Shown: positions 10,241-20,383 of the stretch, piece by piece
Layout: every line of letters starts with the position of its first letter
Numbering within the stretch: position 1 is the first letter of the stretch
Assembly: GCF_000611645.1 (NCBI RefSeq)
Contig: NW_014013503.1
Location: forward strand, 9,204 to 41,517
Direction of reading: 5' to 3'
Length of the DNA: 32,314 nt
Origin: Monoraphidium neglectum
Taxonomy: Eukaryota; Chlorophyta; Chlorophyceae; Sphaeropleales; Selenastraceae
The notes under the pieces: generated by a model
Database searches by the model: none
The model's input: the letters and a program-made list of their open reading frames with translations, nothing else
Told to the model about the DNA's origin: nothing
Program-made: the position numbers and the translations under genes

Positions 10241-12472
10241 GGCCAGGAATGAGAAACGGGTCGCCGCGCAGCGCATGCCGACAGGTCTTGAGGCATGGCG
10301 GCGGTGGCGGCGGCTGTGACAGCACCAGATTGCGGCCCGCGGTGGCATGGGGTGAGCAGAGCGGCCGGGCCGGACGCTTGGCGCTCGCAAGGGGTGCCGC
10401 CGCCGTGCCGTGAGCCTCGGCTCTGTGCGCCGCGCGGTGGCCCGGCTGACCCACGTTTCAGGGTCGCTCACGCTGGCAGCCCAGCCCAGCTGCAGAGGCC
10501 CTTATTACAAAGCCGCTGCAGCAGTGGCCGGGCCGAGGCAGACCGCACACCTTCAGGGGCGATCAGCGTCGAAAGTGGGCGGCGCTCCGCACCGGTGTGC
10601 CCTGGGATTTCACAATTGATACATATGGCGGCAATAAATGGGGAGCCCTGTTCACGGCGCTTCCTTTCCATATTTGTTGGACGATGCCCGCACCGGTGGG
10701 GCAACCATTCGGCCGCCGCATTCTGAATTGTGTGTTTGTCCCCCAAGAGGCGGCCTCTGCCCGCTGCCCTGAGTAGGAGTCGGCAGATGGTGGCTTAATA
10801 GCAGGTCCACAAGAGGGACTGGATGTCTGCGCCGCAGTCTGTGTGGCCACGTTTGCACAGCCTGTTTACTCGCTCCTCATTGTGGTGCCTTGGGGGTTCC
10901 CGCGCATTCTCTTGTTTTTTCGCACCGTCAATTTGGTCAAACGGTCTCGCAGCGCTTGTCGCCTGTGGGGCTGTGTGCACCCTGGGATCTGGGAAGCTTG
11001 TCCCCGCTCGGTTCACCGCGGCTGGCGCGCGCGGCGGGGTAGGCATTGCAACCAAGCCCCAGCGCCGGCTGAGGGTGAGGGTGAGCTGGAACTTACGATT
11101 GGCGCGGTGCTGTGCCGCCGCCCATCACCCCCGCAGGCGTGCGGATGTGCACATTTCCCACTACACGTTACGCGCCTCCCCTCTTTTGCCACCCTTTCGC
11201 TGCTGGTGCTGCCGCTGCTGCTCTTGCTGCTGCTGTCGCTGCCTTGCTGATGGTGCAGCCACCAGCAACGCCGTCTCCGGCAAAGGGCAGCGCCCCTCCT
11301 GCCTTTGGCGCAGCTGCCTGTCAGACCGCTGCAACCTCGTGGTGGCACTCCATCCGCCCGGGGATCCCTCGGGTGCAGCAGCACCCAGCGCTCCCTCACC
11401 GCCCCTCTTTTTCCACAAAGGCCGTTGGCACTCGGCCACATGCTGGCGCCTGACACTACGCGCTGCGTGTGCTTTGGGGTGCAATGTGCAAACCCACCAT
11501 TTGTTTCTTGGGGCCGGCGCGGGGTCGCCAGGCGCTGTGTTTGCAGTGGGTTCAGCCATCAGGGCGGAGGGTGGCTCCGCAACACCCACAGCAAGTGCAT
11601 CATGTGCATGCGTAGCATTTCTAACGCACCTCACCGCCAGGGCGGTCCCCCAGCCGCGAACGAATCGGCAAACACATCAAGTGTCAAGCCATGCCTGGCC
11701 CATGCACCCCTTGGACCTTGTGCCGTTGACAACCACATTTGCTCTCACAACATGTCCGCTACTCAAAACCCTGAGGTCGCACCAAACAAGCCCTCTCACA
11801 CTGTAACTTCCCAGTCAGACTCGCGCGCCGGCAAACGCCGCTCAGGGGGTGCACACAGAGTACAGAGTCGCGCACAACGAGGGATGGGGTAAAATTCTGT
11901 GTGTTTGCGCATGCAGCCAAGCCGGCTGACTTGCTGACAGGCATTTGAACGTACCCTCTCGAAGATTTGGGATTAAGCCTGAGGTATTTGGGACGAACGG
12001 CTCATGATGGGACGCGGCGGTTGATGACGAGCCGGCGTGAAGGCGCGAGCCGCCAGCATGCACACTCGCAGCCGCACTACTCAGCTCGCGAGCTCAGGGA
12101 GGCATGCTCGTTGCTGCCTGGCACCTCGCACTGCGCTCACGAATGTATTGAAACCAAGGCTCACCCTTTCAAAGTCTCAACTGCAAACATGGGGGTGCAG
12201 GTACCCCGTGAGCCTACACCAGGCCCACTGGCGTCACCTGCTCGCGGTAACCACCTATGTGTCGGCACTCGTCAGTCGCCAATGCACCAATAATACACCG
12301 ATACATGAATTGAGTTGATAATAATGCGCTGCATTCAGCCCACGCACGTGACGGCTTCAGGCAGCCAGTCGGTTGGTGATCCGTAGATCGCATTTTGCGT
12401 GGGATCTTGGCGTAGCCAGGACGGTTGCCGGCGTGTATGAGCATTTGAATCCGTTCGGGCACACCGTTACGG
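10241..12472. other. Intergenic between the two DUF2156 genes
   Basis: 2.2 kb without a gene I can support. It holds a 327-codon open frame at 10823-11806 whose product is Cys/Ser-rich, has no recognised domain and is driven partly by a CTG run at about 11200-11245. There is also a perfect 12 bp palindrome, AGCTCGCGAGCT, at 12083-12094. An AATAAA-like string occurs near 10633. The right end must contain the promoter of copy B. Confidence 0.45.
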
Positions 12473-15400
12473 ATGGCACCCACGGCAGGGCGTGGCAGCC
12501 GACGCGCGCGCAGACAGGCTATGTCACCATGGGTGCAGGCGGGCATGCGCGTAGCCGTCGGAGGCCTGGCGGTCGCCGCAATCATCGTAAGCCGCCCCAT
12601 CACAATTTGGAATGCGGTAGACCCTGATACCTGCTTGCATGGTGGCCCCGTCCCTGTGCAAGCTGGGTCGCCTCACCGGCGCCCTCCGTCCCACCAGGCA
12701 TCAATCAACCCGCTAGCGCACACCCCCAGACAGAGATCAGCAGTCCCTAACCCGCTGACACGGCCTCAAACCCCCCACATGCACTGACAAACCTCCAGAT
12801 ATGGTCGTGGGCCGCCTTCCTGATCGCCGTCGTCAGGCGTCTCAAAGGACAGCCTGATCCAGCTGCGCCGCGCCCCGCGAACTTCCACCCGCCACCCCAG
12901 CCGGCCACCGGCGGCCAGGGCGGCGGCCGCGGCGTGGCTGAGGCCGCGGGCAAGCCGGCAGCCTTGGAGGGTGGCGTCAGGGCAGTGATCAAAATCAATG
13001 CCGCCACGTTTGAGGCGCGGGAAGAAGCCGCCGGCCCAGGCCTGCCGCCCAGCGGCCGGGACACCAACGGCCGTCGGGGGGATCAGCGCGCGGCGCAGCA
13101 GTGCCAGGAGCCGCAGCGGTCGCCGCCGCAGCAGCCGCTGCTGCAGCAGGCGCAGTGCGTGGAGGAGGGCACGGGCGTGGTCCCGGTAGGGGTTCTGTGC
13201 GAAGATCTGGAGGGATGCGCTGGCGTTGCCTCGCGTCAGATCGAGGCAGTCCATGTGCCAGTGGAGCCCAAGCACGGTGACTGGGCGCGACAATGCTGCG
13301 TGCAAAGGGGCCAGAGGCATGGGCTGGCACAGTGCGCCCACGATGCTATGTGTCTTCCAGGGCGGTAGTCCAGCCAGACCCTCTCCGCGCCCCTGGGGTG
13401 CTTTGGAAAATCTTGGCCTCCCAAACTCTTCCCCATACGGCTGTCCAGGTGCTGTTCTCACATGACAGGAACCCCTCACCACCTCAAACCCTGTTCTGTG
13501 TGCAGGCGCCAACTCAGAGGCCTGGCGGGTCATCGGCCCCTACATGCGGCTCTACGGCAGCGGCGCTCTCTCCAGCTCCACCCTGTGGAACCCCGAGTTC
13601 ACCCACATGTTCGTCCCTGGGGTCGGCAGCCAGGCCTACTTCATCGGCCAGGCCTACAACCGCACCATCGTCGTCGGTATCAACAACCCCCTCGCGCACC
13701 CCGACCACTGGGCAGAGATGGCAGCCACTTTTGTCAGGGCCTTCCCAGCAGCGATCTTCTCCCACATCGGCCCGCGGTTTGCCCAGGTGCTCAAGGACAC
13801 TCAGGGCTACACCATCAACGATTGCGGCGCCGAAACCAGCATCCAGGTCCAGAAGTTCAGCTACTCCAAGCGCACGCGCACCATCCGCAATGGCGTGCGG
13901 GACGCAACGGCAGCAGGCGTGGTTGTGCGGGAGCTGCTGCCCGCTGACGTCACCACAGGCATCATGCAGCAGCTGCTGGCTGTCACGGGTGCGCGGGTTC
14001 TGGCTGGGTGGGTTCCACAACCAGCCTTCAACCAGGGGCTGCTACGCTCGACAACCACCAGCTGCTGGGATCCCCATGAACAACTGAGGTTTCTGTCTGG
14101 GGCAGTCGACTCTGTGTTGAATTAGTATTATCTGGTCTCACAATTGACTCACGCCCCCGGCAGCTGGCCGCATACATGCCGCAATAGACCTGAAACGCCT
14201 CCTCTTCCGTTGTCGGCCCCCACTCCCGCCTCCAGGGGATTGGCTGGAGCAGAAGCGCGTGAGCGACAAAGTTATGCGCGTCTACATCCGCCACATCGAC
14301 TATGACAACCTGCAGCTGGCGGAGGGGGTGCGCCTGTTCGTGGCAGAGGCGCCCAGCGGCGCCGACGCTGTTGCTAACGGCGCGGCGCCCAAGACGGTGT
14401 GCGGCTTTGTACTGGTGGACCCAATGTTCCGGGACGGGGCTGTGTACGGCTACGTCACCAGTGTCAACCGCATGTTGCGTGGCAGCCACCCAGGTGGGCG
14501 GTCCCGCAGGGGCGGGAGGCGTTGTTTGGGTGGGTGCGTAGGCTTGAAAAACTGGCGATCACGACAAGCTGTGCGTGAGCTACAAATTCACACATGGGGC
14601 AGGCAGGAGTGCACGGGGCATGCTGCCTGTATCGGACGCGCTGCTGCATTCCTACACCAACCCATGCCGCCAGGTTCCGTCCCAGCTGTTCCGTCTGCGC
14701 CTGGTCCTCACCTCGCTCCCTTTAGCCTTGGAGCGCCACCCTTACACCGCCGGTGTAGTCTGGTCCTGTACCCAGCAGGTCGCCTGCTGACACAGTGAGG
14801 CTTGCACCTCCCCGTCCCGCCCCTGGGCCCCTCCCCCTCCAGGCGTGCTGAAGCTGATGTACAATGACATCATGGCCTTCATGAAGAGGGAGGGCAAGGA
14901 GGTGCTGACGTTCGGCTTCAGCCCCTTTTTCAACGTGCAGAAGACCCCCTTCTGCGGCCCCTGGTGGATGGAACTGTCTGTGCGCTACTTCTACGAGCAC
15001 TGCACACCCCTGTACGAGTTCAAGAACCTCGCCTTCAGCAAGGCCAGGTCAGCAAGGGCGTGGTCCTGCATCATGCTGTAATGGGGCCTGGAATCAAAAG
15101 CGCCTTGTGCGTCCCGGCCCCGCAGCGCGTGGGCTCCGCTTGCAGCAGACGTCGTGTCCGCGTGCGGTGCTGTTGACAGGCCCTGCACTGCCCTCCAGTG
15201 CGTGCCAATGCTCCTAGCCATCGAGCAGACCTGCTCACCCCTTGTGCCGCACTCGCGCGCCCTCGCTGTCTCGGTTGCAAAATTTTCAGGTACGGCGGCG
15301 GCGTGGTGGGTGACGCGTACCACGACCCAAACGTCACCATGACCCACGTCTACGGCGCCTCTCGCGCCGCCTTCCTCCCGGGCATGGCCCTGCTGGACAA

Positions 15401-15668
15401 CTGGGTGCTGCTCATGACGTCAGGCATCGTCAGCAGCGCATTGGAGACGTTCCTGAAAGTGCTCGGGCTGCGCAGGCACGTGGGGCCACCCGGCGTCGAG
15501 GGCAATGCCTGTCCTGCCTTGCGCGGCGCCGCGAGCGCGGCGTCGCTGACGTCACTGGGCTCGCTGACGTCACTGGCCAGCTCCGGTGGGGGTTGGTTGC
15601 CGGGTGCAGAGAGCGGCTGCAGGCGGATCAGCAGCGGCGGGCCACCGTCGCCCAGGATAGCAGCCTGA
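12473..15668 (+). CDS. Membrane-anchored DUF2156 (LPG_synthase_C, MprF C-terminal-like) protein, copy B
   Basis: Tandem paralogue of the gene at 6822. Exons: 12473-12586, 12799-13276, 13506-13988, 14236-14493, 14843-15047, 15290-15668, giving 638 residues. Exons 3, 4 and 5 are 483, 258 and 205 bases, the same as in copy A, with the same phases. Exons 1-2 give a hydrophobic span (AVGGLAVAAIII, then WSWAAFLIAVVRRLKG) and a Pro/Gly/Gln-rich linker that aligns only in patches with copy A (for example PRPANF against PRRAAF). The DUF2156 region then reads almost as in copy A, including FSYSKRTRTIRNGVRDA and LTFGFSPFF. The C-terminus differs, with SLTSLGSLTSLAS repeats. ATG 12521 is an alternative start in the same frame. 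A 255-codon antisense frame overlaps exon 2 and is not believed. Expression and substrate are unknown. Confidence 0.78.
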
Positions 15669-16044
15669 GGGGGGTGCTGGGGCAAGTGGATGCACCCTTG
15701 CTCGCGTGCCAAGGATTGTAGTGCTGGCGCGCAATTGATGCTGCTGTTCCCGAATGATATTTCAAAAGCAGGATATCTGTTGGTTTTTTGTTGGTCCGAT
15801 TCAGGGGCTACATATCGGCTCCATTAGTTTTTTTACAGTGCTAGGTTTAGACAGGCTGCCAGGCTAGTCGGAAATTGCATATGTTGCTTGGCGCAGTGCG
15901 CATGCACGCAACCCAGCTGCGTGGTCGGCACATTCTTTATTGGTGGGTACTGCTTGCAGGAAAAGCTTGCTTGATGGGGCGATTTCAATGTTTTGGAAAA
16001 CCTGACATTGATTCTACCAGCAAGCTTGCGCTGAGCTGTTCAGA

Positions 16045-16064
16045 GGGAAGATGCCCATCTTCCC
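16045..16064. repeat. 9 bp-arm inverted repeat
   Basis: GGGAAGATG (16045-16053) and CATCTTCCC (16056-16064) are exact reverse complements with two bases between them. It would form a tight hairpin or cruciform. First of a cluster of four. Confidence 0.6.
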
Positions 16065-16139
16065 GCCAACAAGCTCTTGACGCGCTGCTTGATCCCTGCC
16101 TGGCCACTACTGCATGCCATTGCTGTGACGGCTGCTGTT

Positions 16140-16182
16140 GTCACCCTGGTGGGCAAGCCCTCAGGGTGACGTTTTGAACGTC
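16140..16182. repeat. Two abutting hairpins with 13 bp and 6 bp of pairing
   Basis: GTCACCCTG (16140-16148) pairs with CAGGGTGAC (16162-16170), and inside it GGGC (16151-16154) pairs with GCCC (16157-16160). The stem therefore holds 13 pairs with a small internal loop. The last three bases of the right arm begin a second hairpin, GACGTT (16168-16173) with AACGTC (16177-16182). The shared bases mean the two cannot form fully at once. Confidence 0.6.
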
Positions 16183-16572
16183 AGTCAGCCAGCCCTATTG
16201 TTCAATCACAAGGGCCTTGTTGGCGTCCGCCCCACTGCATTTGCCTCCTTCGGAGCCGAGCGCACATTTGGCCCCCCTTACTTGTCAGGCGGGCCGGCGC
16301 ACCATATCACTTGCGCAAAACGCCGCTTCTTCCCTGCATGTTTGCAGGGGTCGTGCAGGTGGGGGTATGCGTCCCGCCTGCTCCGCACTCGGCACTTGAC
16401 AAGGGTCGTGTAGGCCTCGCATCCAGCATACCGGTACGCTGCTTGGAATCCAACGCTTCTCCTGTCGCAACCCTCCCATGACTGGTGATGTTGACAAACC
16501 CTGAAGGATGTCGGCCAGGGCGTCGCAAGCGCTCACCCTTCGGTAGGATGCTTTCAACGTCTGTGTCATCAT

Positions 16573-16610
16573 TATAAATCGAATGCCGCAAGCGCTGCTG
16601 ATGCAGCGCT
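16573..16610 (+). repeat. TATAAAT followed by a perfect 8 bp-arm hairpin
   Basis: AGCGCTGC (16591-16598) and GCAGCGCT (16603-16610) are exact reverse complements around the loop TGAT. TATAAAT lies at 16573-16579, a dozen bases upstream. It may belong to a small RNA or be chance; no known RNA family is recognised. Confidence 0.4.
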
Positions 16611-16937
16611 GCATTGATCTTGGCCAAACGATTGCTGCTGGCAGCGCCCTGTGGCGGCTCCCCAGCAAGACCAGAGGACCCTGCAGACTTTTTATACAGG
16701 CTTTGTGCATTGAATATCGCTGGGCGCCACGCTCTGCTGCCACCAAGGCGGCCGCTGGGAACTCCTTTTCATCCGTTCCGTTCTGTGGGGGGTTCACGCA
16801 CGCCCTCAAGCAGCGGTTTGTGTGCAGGTCCCCACAACTGACACGGCGTACCTTACACCTGTGTCTTGGGCATCCTTATCTACCCTTGTAACTGTCGCTG
16901 TCTCTTGCTTAACAATGGGCTTGACCACGTCCCTGCA

Positions 16938-16942
16938 TTACA
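16938..16942 (-). terminator. TGTAA polyadenylation signal candidate for the APH-fold kinase
   Basis: On the minus strand TGTAA begins 24 bases after the kinase stop codon at 16966, which would give a very short 3' UTR. A second minus-strand copy at 16857-16853 is an alternative. Confidence 0.4.
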
Positions 16943-16965
16943 AAAACGTGGGCGGCATCGGCCTA

Positions 16966-17260
16966 TCACGGCTGGGCCGCAGTCACCGCTGGCGGCAGCA
17001 GCGCGGCCGCCACCTCGCTCTCCCGCAGGCCCTGCAGCAGCCGCAGCAGCCGCCACCCCGGCTTCTGCGTCGCCAGCAGGTACTCGCTGTTGCTGGGATT
17101 GGCGCGCGCTGCAATGGCGCCGTTGACGAGGCTGATGGCCACTCGGGCGCCCATCAGTGGGCCCAGCATCCGCTGCTCGGCCGGCGTCAAGGGGCCCCCC
17201 GCGCCGAGGTAGCCAGCCTGTTTGTGGGGCGGAAGCGGCAGTGTGCAGGTGCACAGATGT

Positions 17261-17299
<39 letters not shown>

Positions 17300-19923
17300 G
17301 CGGCGGCGGCAGCAGCAGCAGCAGCGGCAGCAGCAGCGGCGGCGGCAGCAGCAACAGCCGACATGGAATTTTTTTTCAGGTGCCTGAAGGGCAAGCAGAG
17401 CTTGACAATACGCCAGGCCTGTATGCCATCCGCATCCCACGGTGGCAGCCCCATGCCCAGGGCTTGATTTAGTAAGGACGCGCGAAATGCATGCCCGCCC
17501 AGGCGCTCGGTACCCACCACAACATTCGCCGCCACTCGCAACGGCGCGTCGAAGGCGCCGCCGCCGCCCCCTTCGACGGCGCCCTCGTGCCTGGCCCCCT
17601 CGCCGCCGCCGCCCTCGCCGGCGCCGATCTCGTGACCGGCCCCCTTGCCGCTGCTGCCGGGCGCGACAGCGCCCTCCTCTTCCCCTTTTCCTGGCCCCTG
17701 TGACGCCTCCAACAGGGCTGCATAGGCCGCCGCAACCGCCAGCTCCACCACCCGCCAGCAGTGGGCCGCGTCACCCCAGTCCAAGATCCCCGTCACCTGG
17801 GTGACACAAACGCGGGGACGGGTCTCGCCGGTGGGAGCCCCCACTGGACGGCAATTTGCGACGCAGAGGCACCCACACTTACACCCCTGCATGGGGCGTG
17901 CTGCTTTCGTGACTGCGACCCCCCTCAACTTGCCAGGTCATTGCAAAACGGCCGTCGGCCGGCGTGGGTGCAGGGGTGTCCAGGGTTGAGGGTTCCGGGT
18001 TTGTTGCTGACTTCGCAGCGCAGCCAACCTGGGAGGCGTCTGCGCTTATCAGCAGGTTGTTTTCGTTTGCGTCCGCATGGCAGACCTGGTGGCAGAGGCA
18101 GCGGAGGCAGCGTGTGGGAGAAAATCCAAGGGGCCGCGGTTGAGCGCTGCGCAGCGCTGCAATGAAGCGCGCGAGACAGACCGCGGACGAGCGCGGCCGC
18201 GGGCGGTGGGCTTGCGTTTGCCGGTGGCTCAGACACCGCATGCTTGCATGGTCAGCGCAGCATGCATGTGCACACGCTTGGGCACTGCCAAGTTGCATTT
18301 TCAGGCCGTCAGCCAGCGCCCAGCAATCACGTGGGCCCCTCAACCACCCTCTTACCTGCCGCGGCAGGTCGTCCCCGGAGATGCAAACTGCCCCCTGCAG
18401 GCGCGCCGCGGCGCTCTCGATCAGCCGCCTGCGCGGGGACCCATGATTTGAGTGATGCAAGTGGTGGCAGCAGGCACGCCCCCGCTTGCGCCTGCCCACC
18501 GGTTGCACTCGGGACCGACGCGGAGGCACGATCAAGGCGCAGCACACGCGCTGGCCTGCATGGGCACGCGACGGCGCCAGCGGCCCCTCACCGCTGCTCC
18601 TGGTCAAGCCCCTGCACCAACGGCAGCTTCCTGGTGATGGTGGATGCCGCGCACTCCATGAACCAGTCGTGGGTTTGGTCGTGAAGCGCAGGGTCGTCAA
18701 AGCCTGGGCGAGGGTGAGGACAGGCGTAGACCATGCAGCTGTGAGCGCTGGGGGCACTGGCGGGGCACCGCCAGCTCGCCAGTAACAATTGCCTTGAGAA
18801 GGTCCAGGCAATTGGCCAGCCGCATGCAGAGCGTCTCGATACATGCATAGCATCAGGAGAGCATGCCCAGCGGCCTGGCCGCATGCAGTGCAGCCCGGCT
18901 GCATGCACAGCGGCCCGGCGGAGTGCAAGACTCAGACGCGCAGCACTAAAGCCGTGGGGCTCAGCCGGTGCTCACGGAGCACCTTGCAGCGCAGTGACCA
19001 GGTTGGCGATGAAGGCGCCTAAAGCCCGTTGCAGCTCCGGGCCCTGTGCCGAGGGCAGGGCAGGTCAAAGGGGGGACGTAGGGGCGGGGCTTTGGGGGCG
19101 GCCGGCGTGTCAAGGCTGCGCCATGCGGTCGGAAGCCTGGCTTTGGGCGCATGCCACCCCTTCGGCTGGAGTGCGCTTCTATCAAATGCAGAGATGATGA
19201 AACCCCCCAAAAAAGAACGCAGGTCAGCTGGCCGTTGCTACCATCTCTGACCTGTCATGCGTGGTTGGCACCACAGGCTGGGCCCTGCACCCCACGCACC
19301 AGCCGCCGGGGCCCAATGATGTCACCCTCCAGGAAGGTAAGCAGCCGCACGGCGCGCGGGCCGCCGCCGCCCAGCTGGACGGTCGCGATGAACCCGCTGC
19401 CGTCCGCAAGGGGCATGGGGGTGTTGGAGCGCACGAGGCCGGCGGCCGCGATGTGCTGCATGACGGCGTTGTGGGCCTGCCGTCGCAGAGCACGCGGGCT
19501 AGTCAGCGGCCGCGCGCTCAGTGCTGATCGCAAAGGCGAGAGATCATGGCGCGATCTAGATGGGATCGGCACATGCTAGATTTCCGTGCTTGGCGCTGCT
19601 GGTTGCGCACCGCAATGGGCGGTAGGGTCGATCTAGGGGCGACATGGGCTTGGATGCATGGCGACAGCTCCCCTATGGCTCACATGAAATACGGCGCCAC
19701 TAGCGGCCGAGTCGGCAGCGTTGTGGATCTTCAGGACATACGCGCGTCGCGAGCGTGCATCTGTTACGCGGAAGTTAACGTCATCGTAACCGGCGAGGCG
19801 AGAGATGGAGACATGGCTGCCAAGCCGCCGAGCGTCGTCTGTGCCCTGGCCACCAGCAGGTGCAAATGGTTCGAACAACGTGATGAGGTCCAGGGCGCTT
19901 TCTGCGGTGATGGCATCCTGCAT
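16966..19923 (-). CDS. APH-fold small-molecule kinase, hydroxylysine kinase-like
   Basis: Resembles animal hydroxylysine kinase (HYKK/AGPHD1), a GTP-dependent member of the aminoglycoside phosphotransferase superfamily. Exons: 19923-19684, 19476-19300, 19043-18983, 18703-18592, 18428-18356, 18085-18029, 17796-17518, 17217-16966, giving 416 residues with agreeing phases. Visible features: GYDDVNFRV and the ATP lysine in YVLKIHN (Lys65); AHNAVMQHI; RLLTFLEGDI; the catalytic loop CHADANENN (His224, Asp226, Asn231); the metal-binding ILDWGD (Asp246, Asp249); and a C-terminal NSEYLLATQKPGWRLL as in HYKK. Exon 7 carries a Gly/Glu/Ala-rich insert after AAAYAALLEAS, absent from animal HYKK, making this protein longer than the human 373. 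The start is the first ATG in frame. Intron 7 holds a CAG/CGG repeat. Superfamily is secure; substrate is inferred. Confidence 0.85.
17261..17357 (+). repeat. CAG/CGG trinucleotide repeat inside the kinase's last intron
   Basis: About 97 bases of nearly uninterrupted CAG, CGG and CAA triplets, starting with eleven CAG-type units. Read on the minus strand it would code a long poly-Ala, but splicing from 17518 to 17217 joins the family sequence AANVV to AGYLG and removes the tract. It is therefore intronic and could vary in length between strains. Confidence 0.8.
18815..18925. repeat. GCATGC-rich repeat cluster in kinase intron 3
   Basis: GCATGC or TGCAT-type words recur at least six times in about 110 bases. 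GCATGCAG (18881-18888) and CTGCATGC (18899-18906) form a perfect 8 bp inverted repeat around ten bases. It lies in the intron between the exons ending at 18983 and starting at 18703, and looks like decayed local duplication. Confidence 0.5.
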
Positions 19924-20383
19924 TGTGACTGTACATAAATTACGAGCTGCGACCAAACATGTGCGTAAGCTACACCTCGCAGACTGTGATCTTGGGAACT
20001 GGGTGCACTCAGCTTGCAAATTGGTCAACCTGCAACGCAAGAATCTATGCTGGATAGATTGCAATGTGCTGAATTACAACATACATTGTTTAATTACGCT
20101 CAGCAAGCGCAAACTCACCCGCGACACCTCACTTTGGCCGCCTTCACGGAGGGCTGCAACAACGCCAAGGACCTTAGAACCGTGATTCTTAATTGTATCT
20201 CATAGCGGATTTTTTGCCGTAGACTGCCAGTACTTTGCCGCGGGCATCACAGCGCCGCCGTCACAGCTCAGCGCCAGCAGCGATGGAGCGGCGAGCAGCG
20301 GAAGGTGCGTCAATGGCTGAGGCACGGTCCGCGTCTGTACAAAGATTGCATGCGAACCCCTGGCAGCGGCCATTAGGTGCCGC
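19924..20383. promoter_or_regulatory. Divergent promoter region between kinase and BTB genes
   Basis: 460 bp between start codons that face away from each other. It is AT-richer than the flanking exons, especially 19930-20115. A minus-strand AATTTATGTAC lies only about 15 bases above the kinase ATG and includes an out-of-frame upstream ATG. No clear TATA box is placed for the BTB gene. Confidence 0.4.

Larger units (their letters stand above)
15669..16965. other. Intergenic between converging DUF2156 B and kinase genes, hairpin-rich
   Basis: No protein exon is recognised. The stretch is less GC-rich than its surroundings around 15760-15870 and holds four strong inverted repeats between 16045 and 16610 (listed separately). 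The right end has TGTAA on both strands (16887-16891 plus; 16857-16853 and 16942-16938 minus), fitting a shared 3' region for the two genes. Confidence 0.45.

Noticed and set aside
10823..11806. 327-codon plus-strand open frame between the DUF2156 genes
   Set aside because: The product is Cys/Ser-rich with no domain, partly coded by a CTG run, and other frames there are similarly open. Long chance frames are common at this GC content.
12766..13533. 255-codon antisense open frame over exon 2 of DUF2156 gene B
   Set aside because: The plus strand here matches exon 2 of the paralogue in patches and in intron phases on both sides. The antisense product has no recognised domain and owes its length to GC-rich codon bias.
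16573..16760. snoRNA or snRNA downstream of the TATAAAT
   Set aside because: No convincing C/D or H/ACA boxes, Sm site or known snRNA sequence follows; kept only as a hairpin.
17261..17357. CRISPR array or minisatellite
   Set aside because: The unit is a triplet with no spacers, in a eukaryotic intron; it is a simple repeat.
16966..17928. Minus-strand frame with a long poly-Ala run as an uninterrupted kinase exon
   Set aside because: It reads through a GC-rich intron. Splicing from 17518 to 17217 restores the family sequence around AGYLG and drops the poly-Ala.
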